DNA of 64,000 bases from Flavobacterium fluvii (GCF_900129545.1 NZ_FQWB01000001.1:434001-498000); one strand, 5' to 3'. Shown: positions 1 through 9,399, counted from the first letter of the stretch. Numbers and translations: made by a program. The notes: generated by a model not told the origin, from the letters alone.

Positions 1-2582
1 AAGTCTCTGTACAGCTTATCCATAAAGAACGGAGCTACCGGAGCGCCCAATTTACTGATGGTCAGCAAGCAAGTATATAAAGTTTGGTAAGCTGCAATTT
101 TATCCTGTGCGTATTCGCCTTTCCAAAAACGACGACGACACAAACGAACGTACCAGTTACTTAAATTTTCCTGTACAAATTCTGAAATCGCGCGAGTCGC
201 TTTTGTTGGTTCATAATCCGCATACGCTTCATCAACCACTTTTACCAAAGTATTCAATTCCGAAATAATCCATCGGTCTATTTCCGGCCTTTCGTTCAAC
301 GGAACTTCAGCTTCAACGTAAGCGAAATTATCAATATTGGCATACAACGCAAAGAAAGAATAAGTGTTGTACAAAGTCCCGAAGAATTTACGGCGAACCT
401 CGGCAATTCCTTCCAAATCAAATTTCAAGTTATCCCAAGGATTCGCATTTGAAATCATGTACCAACGCGTGGCATCTGGACCGTATTCATTCAATGTTTC
501 GAATGGATCGACTGCATTCCCCAGACGTTTAGACATTTTATGTCCGTTTTTGTCCAAAACCAATCCGTTTGAAACCACATTTTTATAAGCTGTTTTATCG
601 AAAACCAAGGTTGCAATAGCGTGCAAAGTATAAAACCAACCACGTGTTTGATCGACACCTTCCGCAATGAAATCGGCAGGAAAATCTTTGTTTCCGTCAA
701 TTTTGTCTTTGTTTTCAAAAGGATAATGCCATTGTGCATAAGGCATTGAACCCGAATCAAACCAAACGTCAATCAAATCAGATTCGCGTTTCATTGGTTT
801 TCCGGAAGCAGAAACCAAAGTGATTTCATCGACCACATTTTTGTGTAGGTCAATCAAATCATAATTTGCTTCGTCCATATTTCCAATTTCGAAACCTTTG
901 AAAGGATTTTCTTTTTGGAAACCTGCTGCGATAGATTTTTCGATTTCGTTGTATAATTCTTCAACAGAACCAATCAGGATTTCTTCTGTTCCTTCTTCGT
1001 TTCTCCAAATTGGCAACGGAATTCCCCAAAAACGAGAGCGTGATAAATTCCAGTCGTTGGCGTTTTTCAACCAATTCCCGAAACGTCCTTCTCCGGTTGC
1101 TTTTGGTTTCCAGTTGATGGTTTCGTTCAATTCGAACATTCTGTCTCGAACTTCCGTTATTTTGATAAACCAGGAATCCAAAGGATAATATAAAATTGGC
1201 GTGTCAGTTCTCCAGCAATGTGGGTAACTATGCACGTATTTCTCTACTTTGAAAGCTTTATTTTCTTCTTTTAACTGAATGGCAATTTCTACATCAACAG
1301 AACGTTCCGGAGCATCGCCATCGGTATAATATTCGTTTTTAACGTATTTCCCGGAATAATTCCCTAAACCGTCAATGAATTTTCCTTGCAGATTTACTAA
1401 TGGAACCGGAGTTCCGTGTTCGTCCAAAACCAACATTGGCGGAACTTCGGGAGAAGCTTCTTTAGCTACTTTAGCATCATCTGCACCAAATGTCGGAGCA
1501 GTGTGCACAATTCCTGTTCCGTCTTCAGTCGTCACAAAATCTCCTGAAATTACTCTAAAAGCATTTTCTGGATTTTGGTATGGCAAAGCCAATTTCATTA
1601 ATTGTTCGTAACGAATTCCAACTAAATCAGCACCTTTGCATTCGGTCAAAATTTGGTATGGGATTTTCTTGCCACCTTCTTTGAAATTTTCAAAATCAGC
1701 AGCTTCAGTACTTGGAAAAAATCCTTTTCCGAATTGTTTTCCAACCAAATTTTTAGCCAAAATTACTTTGGTAGGTCGGAAAGTATATTGATTGAAAGTT
1801 TCAACCAACACATAATCGATTTTTGGACCAACAGTCAATGCTGTATTCGAAGGCAAAGTCCAAGGCGTTGTCGTCCAAGCCAAGATGTGAACATCTCCAA
1901 ATCCCTGAAGAAATGAAGGTAAAGTTTCGTTTAATGCCTTGAATTGGGCAACTATCGTTGTATCAGTCACATCACGGTAAGACCCAGGTTGGTTTACTTC
2001 GTGAGAAGACAATCCCGTTCCCGCTTTTGGAGAATACGGCTGAATGGTATAGCCTTTGTACATCAAATCCTTATTGTAGATTTGTTTCAAAATCCACCAA
2101 ACGGTTTCCATATACTTGGATTTGTAGGTCACATACGGATCTTCCATATCCACCCAATATCCCATTTTTTCGGTCAAATCATTCCACACATCGGTGTAAC
2201 GCATCACGGTTTTTTTACAGGCTTCGTTGTATTCGGCTACGGAAATGGTTTTTCCAATATCTTCTTTGGTAATGCCTAATGATGCTTCGGTTCCTAATTC
2301 CACAGGCAAACCGTGCGTATCCCAGCCTGCTTTACGCTTTACCTGGAATCCTTTTTGGGTTTTATAACGGCAAAAAATATCTTTAATCGCACGTGCCATC
2401 ACGTGGTGAATTCCCGGCAGTCCATTTGCAGAAGGTGGTCCTTCAAAAAACACGAAAGGTGGGTTGCCCTCACGAGTGGTTACACTCTTCTCGAATATGT
2501 TTTCTTTTTTCCAAAAATCAAGTACTTCCGATGCAACTGTTGGCAGGTTAAGTCCTTTGTATTCAGTAAATTTTATGCTCAT
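1..2582 (-). CDS. ileS: Isoleucyl-tRNA synthetase, C-terminal part cut off by window edge
   Basis: Charges tRNA-Ile with isoleucine in the cytoplasm; class Ia synthetase. The visible 860 residues begin MSIKFTEYKGLNLP, carry the HIGH-like signature in GLPGIHHVMAR near residue 60, and the KMSKR loop (DKNGHKMSKRLGN) near residue 678, followed by the start of the anticodon-binding region. Bacteroidota IleS proteins are about 1,130 residues, so roughly 270 C-terminal residues lie outside. I chose the ATG at 2582 because relatives start with MS(T/I)KF; an in-frame ATG at 2591 would add MDK. No frameshift is seen. Confidence 0.97.
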   Translation of the reverse strand, partial: MSIKFTEYKGLNLPTVASEVLDFWKKENIFEKSVTTREGNPPFVFFEGPPSANGLPGIHHVMARAIKDIFCRYKTQKGFQVKRKAGWDTHGLPVELGTEASLGITKEDIGKTISVAEYNEACKKTVMRYTDVWNDLTEKMGYWVDMEDPYVTYKSKYMETVWWILKQIYNKDLMYKGYTIQPYSPKAGTGLSSHEVNQPGSYRDVTDTTIVAQFKALNETLPSFLQGFGDVHILAWTTTPWTLPSNTALTVGPKIDYVLVETFNQYTFRPTKVILAKNLVGKQFGKGFFPSTEAADFENFKEGGKKIPYQILTECKGADLVGIRYEQLMKLALPYQNPENAFRVISGDFVTTEDGTGIVHTAPTFGADDAKVAKEASPEVPPMLVLDEHGTPVPLVNLQGKFIDGLGNYSGKYVKNEYYTDGDAPERSVDVEIAIQLKEENKAFKVEKYVHSYPHCWRTDTPILYYPLDSWFIKITEVRDRMFELNETINWKPKATGEGRFGNWLKNANDWNLSRSRFWGIPLPIWRNEEGTEEILIGSVEELYNEIEKSIAAGFQKENPFKGFEIGNMDEANYDLIDLHKNVVDEITLVSASGKPMKRESDLIDVWFDSGSMPYAQWHYPFENKDKIDGNKDFPADFIAEGVDQTRGWFYTLHAIATLVFDKTAYKNVVSNGLVLDKNGHKMSKRLGNAVDPFETLNEYGPDATRWYMISNANPWDNLKFDLEGIAEVRRKFFGTLYNTYSFFALYANIDNFAYVEAEVPLNERPEIDRWIISELNTLVKVVDEAYADYEPTKATRAISEFVQENLSNWYVRLCRRRFWKGEYAQDKIAAYQTLYTCLLTISKLGAPVAPFFMDKLYRD

Positions 2583-2607
2583 TTTGTCCATTTCTTTAAT
2601 CGCGGTG

Positions 2608-2615
2608 CGAAAGTA
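2608..2615 (-). promoter_or_regulatory. Possible -7 element of ileS promoter
   Basis: Reads TACTTTCG on the minus strand, one base from the Bacteroidota consensus TAnnTTTG, 26 nt before the ileS start. No clear TTG -33 element is seen, so this is tentative. Confidence 0.35.
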
Positions 2616-2660
2616 AGAAATTGTTATGAATTATGCGGTATTAGTGATGAGTTTTTGTTT

Positions 2661-2762
2661 GCCGCAAAGGCTCGAAGACACAAAGAAACAGGAGAATACC
2701 CTAGATTATGAGTTTTGCAATGAAATTAAAACACAATCTTTGTGACTTCGGGTCTTCGTGGC
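2661..2762. repeat. Inverted pair of CACAAAG-type dispersed repeat
   Basis: Two 25-bp arms (2661-2685 and 2738-2762) match in inverted orientation at 20 of 25 positions; the inner ends read CACAAAG and CTTTGTG. The 52-bp spacer holds no gene. The arms resemble those around the GxxExxY gene at 22466-22940, so this may be an empty or decayed copy of the same kind of element, next to the recO stop codon. Confidence 0.65.
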
Positions 2763-2770
2763 TGAATTTT

Positions 2771-3484
2771 TCAAGAAAAAATTTCTTTCAGAACATCCAA
2801 CGATTTTGGTTTTCGGAAACCGTCGAGATGAAAAGCGTAATAATCAATCAGTATTTTCAAGACGATTTGCCTTTCGATGACGTGGAAGATTTTTTGGTCG
2901 TTGTCGAATTTTAATGGAATGAGTTTCTTGAAAAGATTGGTTTCGTGTTCCGAGAGTGAACCAATGCCGTGAAATGGGGTAAAAATGCCTTCGTTACTGT
3001 CGAAAAAAGGGAATTCCATTTCGCAAATATCTGGGTAAAACCCGAGATATTTTGTTATTTCGAGCATTAGAATCAAATGAAAATTCGCGATTTGGTCGTG
3101 ATTGTCGAGCCAATGCAAAGCGGTTTCCAAGAAAGCAAAAAGGTGTTCATTTTTTTCTTCTTCGTGAATGGAATGGTGCAAGATTTCGGAAATAAACATC
3201 ACAATCGTACTCTTGAAAATATCCGAATGAATGGATTGAAATGGAGTTGCAATTTTGATTTCTTTGAAGTTCTCCAAAGTTCCCTTGTTTTTATGAACGG
3301 CTTCGATTTCGAGAATAGTCAGCGGTTGGAAATAGGCAATTTTCTGGTTTGACTTTCTGGAAGAAAAAGCGTCACGAACAAAATAAGTTTTCAAACCGTG
3401 TGATTGGGTAAAACATTTCACAATCAAACTTTTCTCCTGGTATTTGAGGGAAGAAATGACGATGGCTTTGGTTTTGACTAACAT
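2771..3484 (-). CDS. recO: DNA repair protein RecO
   Basis: Recombination mediator that works with RecF and RecR to load RecA at gaps and anneals single strands. 237 residues, normal for the family: N-terminal OB-fold (about 1-80, starting MLVKTKAIVISSLKYQEKSLIVKCFT), then a helical domain. The cysteine-rich zinc motif seen in some RecO proteins is absent, as is usual in Bacteroidota. The start overlaps the end of the upstream acyltransferase gene by 7 bp, so the two are probably translationally coupled. The stop lies 8 bp from a dispersed repeat. Confidence 0.93.
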   Translation of the reverse strand: MLVKTKAIVISSLKYQEKSLIVKCFTQSHGLKTYFVRDAFSSRKSNQKIAYFQPLTILEIEAVHKNKGTLENFKEIKIATPFQSIHSDIFKSTIVMFISEILHHSIHEEEKNEHLFAFLETALHWLDNHDQIANFHLILMLEITKYLGFYPDICEMEFPFFDSNEGIFTPFHGIGSLSEHETNLFKKLIPLKFDNDQKIFHVIERQIVLKILIDYYAFHLDGFRKPKSLDVLKEIFS

Positions 3485-4512
3485 ACAGCCAAAGTTTGTT
3501 TAACCTCATCCTTTTTGAATCTATCCAAAAATCTTTTCTCAACAAAAAACCAAGAAAAAACAGCGAAGAAAAAAGTAATGGAAATCACCAAAAAAGCCAT
3601 TAGAATTGGATCGTATTTTTCAAATAAATCATACTGCCTGAAAAGCTGAATTATTGGAAAATGATAAATATAAAGTCCATAAGTGAAATCGCCATATTTA
3701 CCAAAATTATTAAGAAAGGGAAGGCTGTATGCAGTAATTATAACGATTGTACCAAAGGCTGCTGGGTAAAGAAAATCCATTTGAAAATCTAAAAAATTGG
3801 AAATAATCAACAGCAAAATAGCTGCCATCAAAAACTTGTTTTTTTCTTGTTGTACAAAATCAAAATTCAAAAACAAAAATATTCCTGTAACAAAATATGC
3901 CAAATACCCTGGTAATTGCTTTGCCAACAAGGGTTTGTTTAAATAAAAATCCATCACAAACCAGTAAAGAATTGATAAAACATACAAACTTACAAGAATT
4001 AGTAAAGGCTTCTTTGATTTTTTAATGGCGTAAAAAATTAGCGGTAAAACAATGTAAAATCCTTCTTCGACTTTTAATGTCCATAATGATCCGTTTACAG
4101 CACAGAAAAGATTATCTTCAAACAAACCCGGCAAGCAAGGGTGCATAAAATTCAAAAAAACAGAGTTCCATCCCAAATATTTATATGTGCCTATATCTGT
4201 AAAATATTCTGAAAAACTGTTGCTACTAAACAATGACAAAATTAGAACCGCTAGTAGTAAAACAACAATATAAGCCGGTAAAATTCTTTTGGCTCTTTTG
4301 ATAAAATATTCTTTTAGAGAAGAAGTATTTGCAAAACTTTTAGCCACTAAAAAACCGCTAATGATAAAAAAACCTTTAACAGCAAAACTTGAAGTAGGAA
4401 AACTAGACAGAAATTCCAGATTTTTATTTTGAGAAAGTTCGCCAAGATGTGCTAATAAAATATTGGCAGCAAAAAAGAATCTTAAAAAGTCAAAGCAATT
4501 TCTATTATTCAT
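3478..4512 (-). CDS. Acyltransferase 3 family membrane protein (OafA/YrhL type)
   Basis: Integral membrane O-acyltransferase family that modifies surface sugars or small exported molecules. 344 residues with about ten hydrophobic segments. Family hallmarks: FLRFFFAANILLAHLGE near the N-terminus, KGFFIISGFLVAKSF, the KRAKRILPAYI segment, and NGSLWTLKVEEGFY near residue 140. It lies 8 bp after porZ and overlaps recO by 7 bp. It is visibly more AT-rich in codon choice than its neighbours, so it may be a later insertion between them. The substrate cannot be read from sequence; LPS or glycan acetylation is only a guess. Confidence 0.88.
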   Translation of the reverse strand: MNNRNCFDFLRFFFAANILLAHLGELSQNKNLEFLSSFPTSSFAVKGFFIISGFLVAKSFANTSSLKEYFIKRAKRILPAYIVVLLLAVLILSLFSSNSFSEYFTDIGTYKYLGWNSVFLNFMHPCLPGLFEDNLFCAVNGSLWTLKVEEGFYIVLPLIFYAIKKSKKPLLILVSLYVLSILYWFVMDFYLNKPLLAKQLPGYLAYFVTGIFLFLNFDFVQQEKNKFLMAAILLLIISNFLDFQMDFLYPAAFGTIVIITAYSLPFLNNFGKYGDFTYGLYIYHFPIIQLFRQYDLFEKYDPILMAFLVISITFFFAVFSWFFVEKRFLDRFKKDEVKQTLAVC

Positions 4513-4520
4513 AATTAAAA

Positions 4521-6809
4521 CTACCTGATAATCATTACTTTTTTAACCTTGGTTTCCATACCGTCTTGTGCCGAAACAAAAATCATGTATACGCCAGAAG
4601 CCACTTTGTGTTTTCCAAAAGCGGTGGTGTCCCACTCAATTGTCCCACCTTCGGAAGTAGTTTCGTAAACCAGATTACCTTCGATATCGGTAATTTTCAC
4701 GATGGCTTTATTTAACAAACCCGTGATTTTTACGGTTCCTTCGTATTCCGGTCGAACGGGATTTGGATAAACATACACATTATTCAAATCTTCGTTTGCT
4801 GCAGTCGCTGTTCCTTTGAAAGAAACCATTCCTTTGGTTGTGGCTATAAAAACCTCGCCTGTCGCACTATTAATGTCAATATCATTAACAACATTACTTG
4901 GCAATGGGGAATTATTTGTTGTAAAATGATATTTTGTTTCCTGCCCGTTTGGCGAAACTAAAAAAACGCCTGAATCAGCAGTGCCAATCCATTTATTATT
5001 GGCTCCATCGACAACAATATCAGAAATAAATTGTTCGTACATCAATTCTTGGGCAAGATTGTCATCTAAAATAATTATGGGATTGGTTGTCATTTGATCA
5101 TCGGTTAGAAAACTATTTACATTAGGCAAGACCCTCAATCCCTTTGATGTTCCTATCCAAAGTTGATTCCTGTTATCCACTGCAATTGACCTAACGTCAA
5201 AAATTGGCAAATTCCCCTTATCTGGACCCAACGTTATTTTTTTGAATTTATTAATGGATTCGTTATAACCTATCAATCCTTCATAATTAGTACCCCACCA
5301 TTTGGTTCCGTTTTTGTCAATTATTAGTCGCCCCATACTAGCATTGGTATATTTATCCAAAATGCCCTCCATTGAAAAACTTTGCCATTGACCATTCGCT
5401 TTTAACACTTTTAATCCATTTAGAACAAGACTGTTATTAACCCATAAATTCCCTGATTTATCAAATGCTCCTCCATTTATTCGCACATCATCATGATACC
5501 CTGAGATAAATGAAATTTCTTCTAACCCACTGTTTGTTTGGTTATATAAAACAGAAGGAATGTCGTTCTCTATTTTCAACAAACCCGAATAAGAGCATCC
5601 CATATAAACTTCATTTTCATTATTGGGATTCATTATAACCCTGACTATTGACTTGGCTCCAAGCACTTTTTCATAAGGAATGTTGAGCCAACCAGCACTA
5701 CTGAATTTACTGATTCCATAACTGTCCAATGGATACGGATTGTAATCCCCAGCATAATCTCCATAAACTGCCCAAAGTGCATTTGCTCCGACTTGAAGTG
5801 CAAAAACATTGTTCCGACTTGGACCTGACGGCATTGTGTTTTCAAAAGCTGAAGCTGTTGCAATTGTAGTGGAATAGATACCATTCCCCGTTGTTCCTAT
5901 GTATATTGTGTCTCCAATGCTAGTCGCACAAACGAAAACAACATTGCTTTGTGGAATTTGATTGCTGTTTATTTGTCGAACAAGAACTAATTGTTTGTTA
6001 TAAACATAAGCGCTGCTTGCCGTGGTTATCACAAGATAATCACCCGTAGCCCTCATATCGCTCGATGCTTGCGGAAGTGATAAATACCCTGTAAAAGAAT
6101 TGGTGACCTGATTGTATTTATGAATATATCCAGTGGTATTGATGGCAATAAGTTCCGTGCCAAAGGCCTCTATACTTGACCAACTTCCTGAGGCAATTTG
6201 TGTCCATTGGTTAAAATCGATAAGGTTTTTATTGGCAATATCTGCTTTTCTGACACCATCAATCGTGGATGCATAAATGTAACCATTAAATACTGCGGTT
6301 TGGGTGACACTTATCTCGGCTCCATTGTTTCCTATAAAATAGGTGTCACCAAACAGCATAGTGGCCAAATTGAATTGAACGATTCCAAAATCACAGGAAA
6401 CATAGACAATGCCTCCATATTCCATAAAATGATTTATTTTTTTGATATTGGATGGAAGCTGCTTGTTGATGATATCCACGATATTCAACATACTCCCATC
6501 GGCTTCGTTTATCACGATCATCAAGCCGTTTTTATAGCCTACGAGTGTTTTATTAGATGTTGGACTATAATACAAAGAAGTAATGGTTTCGCCCGAAAGC
6601 CCATCAACGGTATTCGTAGTTTTAAGTTGGTTTGTGGTTGTGCTTTTAGAAAACAAGGCATTTTCGGAAGCCGCAAAAATTGTTGTTGAAGATTCTGAAA
6701 TGTCCTTGATGTCATTATAGGAAAAATAGCCTTGCCATAACAAATTGTTTTGTGCAAAACCCATTTGCATAGTAATCAGAAACACAAAACAGAAAAGTCT
6801 TTTTTTCAT
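4521..6809 (-). CDS. porZ: PorZ-like type IX secretion beta-propeller protein
   Basis: PorZ belongs to the type IX secretion attachment complex; in Porphyromonas it delivers A-LPS to the sortase PorU. The protein has 762 residues: signal peptide (MKKRLFCFVFLITMQMGFAQ), a long region of propeller-blade repeats (for example LWIGTSKGLRVLPN and KWIGTADSGVFLVSP) typical of two-component-regulator propellers, and a C-terminal sorting domain of about 90 residues starting VYVYPNPVRPEYEG and ending KKVMIIR. I chose the ATG at 6809 because the signal peptide begins there; the open frame continues 87 bp further upstream. The name rests on architecture and on the nearby recO. Confidence 0.85.
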   Translation of the reverse strand: MKKRLFCFVFLITMQMGFAQNNLLWQGYFSYNDIKDISESSTTIFAASENALFSKSTTTNQLKTTNTVDGLSGETITSLYYSPTSNKTLVGYKNGLMIVINEADGSMLNIVDIINKQLPSNIKKINHFMEYGGIVYVSCDFGIVQFNLATMLFGDTYFIGNNGAEISVTQTAVFNGYIYASTIDGVRKADIANKNLIDFNQWTQIASGSWSSIEAFGTELIAINTTGYIHKYNQVTNSFTGYLSLPQASSDMRATGDYLVITTASSAYVYNKQLVLVRQINSNQIPQSNVVFVCATSIGDTIYIGTTGNGIYSTTIATASAFENTMPSGPSRNNVFALQVGANALWAVYGDYAGDYNPYPLDSYGISKFSSAGWLNIPYEKVLGAKSIVRVIMNPNNENEVYMGCSYSGLLKIENDIPSVLYNQTNSGLEEISFISGYHDDVRINGGAFDKSGNLWVNNSLVLNGLKVLKANGQWQSFSMEGILDKYTNASMGRLIIDKNGTKWWGTNYEGLIGYNESINKFKKITLGPDKGNLPIFDVRSIAVDNRNQLWIGTSKGLRVLPNVNSFLTDDQMTTNPIIILDDNLAQELMYEQFISDIVVDGANNKWIGTADSGVFLVSPNGQETKYHFTTNNSPLPSNVVNDIDINSATGEVFIATTKGMVSFKGTATAANEDLNNVYVYPNPVRPEYEGTVKITGLLNKAIVKITDIEGNLVYETTSEGGTIEWDTTAFGKHKVASGVYMIFVSAQDGMETKVKKVMIIR

Positions 6810-6831
6810 TATTTTCACAAATATTGGTCCA

Positions 6832-6839
6832 CAAATATA
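6832..6839 (-). promoter_or_regulatory. porZ promoter -7 element
   Basis: TATATTTG on the minus strand, a perfect TAnnTTTG match 22 nt upstream of the chosen porZ start; it supports that start over the upstream one, which would lie above the promoter. Confidence 0.6.
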
Positions 6840-6877
6840 ATACAAACGAAAGTAATGGAATTTTGTTTTGTCCAAAA

Positions 6878-6927
6878 AAAATGCCTTCCATCCCATACCG
6901 AAATCTCGGGCTGGAAGAAGGCATTTT
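6878..6927 (-). terminator. gdhA terminator
   Basis: Inverted arms AATGCCTTC and GAAGGCATT flank a 28-nt loop that itself contains a short stem; on the minus strand the second arm runs into eight T. It lies between the gdhA stop and the porZ promoter. Confidence 0.7.
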
Positions 6928-6945
6928 ATTTTTATTTAAAAGGGG

Positions 6946-8289
6946 TTATACCACCCCTTGAGCCAACATAGCGTCAGCTACTTTTACAAATCCTGCAATA
7001 TTGGCTCCTTTTACATAATCGATATAGCCACTTGAATCTGTGCCATATTTAACACAAGAAGCGTGTATGTTGAGCATGATTTCCTTTAATCTTTCGTCAA
7101 CTTCTTCGGATGACCAGTTTAATCTCAAGGAATTTTGCGACATTTCAAGTCCTGAAGTGGCCACTCCACCTGCATTTGAGGCTTTTCCTGGCGAGTATAG
7201 TGTTTTTGCTTTTTGAAACACGATTACCGCTTCTGGAGTGGTAGGCATGTTTGCCCCTTCGCCAACGCAGATACAGCCATTGGCAACAAGTGTTTTTGCT
7301 TCTTCCTCGTTTAATTCATTTTGGGTGGCACAGGGTAACGCCACATCGCATTTTACTCCCCAAGGGCGTTTCCCGGCAACATACTTTGCATCAGGATATT
7401 TAGTAATGTAATCACTAATTCTGCCTCTTAACTCGTTTTTAATTTCCATTATATAAGCCAATTTTTGGGCATCGATTCCGGCAGAATCATAAATATATCC
7501 GGCAGAATCAGACATGGTAACTACTTTTCCCCCCAATTGGGTTGCTTTTTCAGCCGCATATTGTGCCACGTTTCCTGAACCAGAAACAACAATTGTTTTT
7601 CCCGAAAGACTTTCACCTCTGGTAGCCAACATGCTTTGAACAAAATATACGTTGCCATATCCTGTCGCTTCAGGTCGGATTAATGATCCTCCAAAAGAAA
7701 TTCCTTTTCCAGTCATCACTCCAGTGAATTCATTTCGAAGTCTTTTATATTGACCAAACATATACCCCACTTCTCTTCCACCTACACCAATATCTCCTGC
7801 GGGAACATCCGTGTTTGCTCCGATGTGTTTAGACAATTCAGTCATGAATGCTTGACAAAAACGCATTACTTCATTGTCTGATTTTCCTTTTGGATCAAAA
7901 TCTGCCCCTCCTTTTCCACCACCCATTGGCAATGTCGTTAGACTGTTTTTGAAAGTTTGTTCGAAAGCCAAAAATTTTAAAATGCTTAAATTTACTGTGG
8001 GATGAAAACGAATTCCTCCTTTATAAGGACCGATGGCCGAATTCATCTGGATGCGATATCCTCTATTTACTTGAGTATCTCCTTTGTCGTCAATCCAAAC
8101 TACTCTAAAAATAATGGTTCGATCCGGCTCTACCATTCTTTCCAGAAGCATCTTGTTTTGGTATTTTTTGTTTTCTTCAATAAAAGGAATTACTGTTTCA
8201 GCAACCTCCATAACCGCTTGCATAAACTCCGGTTCGTTTGGATTTTTTTTCGCAACGGATTCAATAAAAGTAGAAATGCTTTGTGACAT
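6946..8289 (-). CDS. gdhA: NADP-type glutamate dehydrogenase
   Basis: Interconverts 2-oxoglutarate plus ammonium and glutamate. 447 residues, the length of the hexameric ~450-residue class, which is usually NADP-dependent. Seen: the glutamate-binding region GPYKGGIRFHPTVNL, the glycine/lysine site PMGGGKGGADFDPKGKSD, PAGDIGVGGREVGYM, and the dinucleotide fold VVSGSGNVAQYAAEKA near residue 240. It stands alone, has its own terminator, and is divergent from a predicted outer-membrane protein gene. A promoter and a 12-bp palindrome lie in its leader. The family call is firm; coenzyme preference is inferred. Confidence 0.97.
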   Translation of the reverse strand: MSQSISTFIESVAKKNPNEPEFMQAVMEVAETVIPFIEENKKYQNKMLLERMVEPDRTIIFRVVWIDDKGDTQVNRGYRIQMNSAIGPYKGGIRFHPTVNLSILKFLAFEQTFKNSLTTLPMGGGKGGADFDPKGKSDNEVMRFCQAFMTELSKHIGANTDVPAGDIGVGGREVGYMFGQYKRLRNEFTGVMTGKGISFGGSLIRPEATGYGNVYFVQSMLATRGESLSGKTIVVSGSGNVAQYAAEKATQLGGKVVTMSDSAGYIYDSAGIDAQKLAYIMEIKNELRGRISDYITKYPDAKYVAGKRPWGVKCDVALPCATQNELNEEEAKTLVANGCICVGEGANMPTTPEAVIVFQKAKTLYSPGKASNAGGVATSGLEMSQNSLRLNWSSEEVDERLKEIMLNIHASCVKYGTDSSGYIDYVKGANIAGFVKVADAMLAQGVV

Positions 8290-8313
8290 GATTATAAGAT
8301 TATTAACGTTTAA

Positions 8314-8325
8314 GAAAACGTTTTC
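8314..8325. promoter_or_regulatory. Perfect 12-bp palindrome in gdhA leader, possible operator
   Basis: GAAAACGTTTTC is a perfect palindrome between the -7 element and the gdhA start, near the expected transcription start. The central ACGT with A/T flanks resembles LacI-family operators, but no such regulator gene is in the window. Confidence 0.4.
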
Positions 8326-8335
8326 GTTATTGATA

Positions 8336-8343
8336 CAAATATA
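8336..8343 (-). promoter_or_regulatory. gdhA promoter -7 element
   Basis: TATATTTG on the minus strand, 46 nt before the gdhA start codon; perfect match to TAnnTTTG. No convincing TTG at -33. Confidence 0.6.
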
Positions 8344-8506
8344 CGTTATATCAGAATATTTATGGGTAATTTTCCGATTTCTTCGAGCTCCTTCATTCTT
8401 TTTATAAATGCTGAAAAGATTTTATTTAAAACTACAACTATTGTTTATAAAAACACAAAACCCTTATATTTTAATTTGATAATTTACTTAATGATTGATG
8501 TTTTTA

Positions 8507-8514
8507 TATATTTG
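8507..8514 (+). promoter_or_regulatory. Promoter -7 element of the outer-membrane protein gene
   Basis: TATATTTG, perfect TAnnTTTG match, 21 nt upstream of the ATG at 8536. Confidence 0.6.
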
Positions 8515-8535
8515 TAAAAAAGTAACCCATCTATA

Positions 8536-9339
8536 ATGACTCCAAAATCTATTATAGCCCTCTGCATTCTTCTTTTTGGATTTTCAAATACGGTTAATGC
8601 ACAATTTGGATTTTCACATGAGATTGGCGTTATTGCAGGTCCGGTGGCATTTCAATCGGATTATGGGGAAAGACACGATTTAGGGACAAATGCCGGCAAC
8701 TCTGGATATGGAATTGGAATAATCCACTACTTGAATTTTTCTTATACAGCAGAATGTAATTGTTATACCCCCGAAACTTATTTTAATGACCACTTCAAAT
8801 TAAGAAGCGAACTATCTTACAACAAAACCGATTTGGAGCATTTCGGTCAATGGGTAGAAGGCAAAAACTCTATTGGCAAACAACAGTTAAAAGCAATGTA
8901 TGGAAGCACGGCCGTGACCAATATTGGAATGCAACTGGAATATTTCCCTTGGAGTATTCGCGATTTTACCGCTACAATTGGAAGTTGGGCACCTTTTGTT
9001 AGTCTTGGAGGTCAATTTAGCTTTTACAATACAAAAGCTGGATCAACAATGGGACCATTGGGAACGCCGTTGACCACTTTTCCTAAATATTTAACGCCAA
9101 CAGACGACAGAGCCTATGGATTTTCTACAGAATCAAGTTCGGTTTGGTCGATAGTTTCAAGTGTGGGAACTCGTTATAAACTGGCTCCTCTATCTGATTT
9201 GATGGTCGATTTGAGATTGCAATATTATTTTTCAGACTGGGTAGATGGTTTGAAGCCAAACCCAGATTTATATAAAGAAAACAAAGCAAATGACTGGCTG
9301 GTATGGTTTAATGTGGGTTATATTTACTACTTACAATAA
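8536..9339 (+). CDS. Predicted outer-membrane beta-barrel protein (THC0290_0291-like)
   Basis: 267 residues with a signal peptide (residues 1-22, ending NTVNAQ) followed by alternating aromatic/polar strands typical of a small outer-membrane barrel: SHEIGVIAGPVAFQSDYGER near the N-terminus and a C-terminal WFNVGYIYYLQ strand. I recognise it as resembling the flavobacterial THC0290_0291 family, whose function is unknown to me. It has its own promoter and terminator and is divergent from gdhA, so any functional tie to glutamate metabolism is only positional. Confidence 0.75.
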   Translation: MTPKSIIALCILLFGFSNTVNAQFGFSHEIGVIAGPVAFQSDYGERHDLGTNAGNSGYGIGIIHYLNFSYTAECNCYTPETYFNDHFKLRSELSYNKTDLEHFGQWVEGKNSIGKQQLKAMYGSTAVTNIGMQLEYFPWSIRDFTATIGSWAPFVSLGGQFSFYNTKAGSTMGPLGTPLTTFPKYLTPTDDRAYGFSTESSSVWSIVSSVGTRYKLAPLSDLMVDLRLQYYFSDWVDGLKPNPDLYKENKANDWLVWFNVGYIYYLQ

Positions 9340-9367
9340 CAGAAACATTCTTGCACAAAATAAAAAA

Positions 9368-9399
9368 CCCCAATGCTTCAACTAGTTGAAGCATTGGGG
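9368..9399. terminator. Bidirectional terminator, perfect 32-bp palindrome
   Basis: Sixteen-base arms CCCCAATGCTTCAACT and AGTTGAAGCATTGGGG are perfectly complementary, with an A-run before and a T-run after. It sits between two convergent genes and can end transcription from both. Confidence 0.9.

Noticed and set aside
4521..6896. Two-component sensor kinase, suggested by the propeller repeats
   Set aside because: There is no histidine kinase or response regulator domain; the C-terminus is a type IX sorting domain, which fits PorZ.
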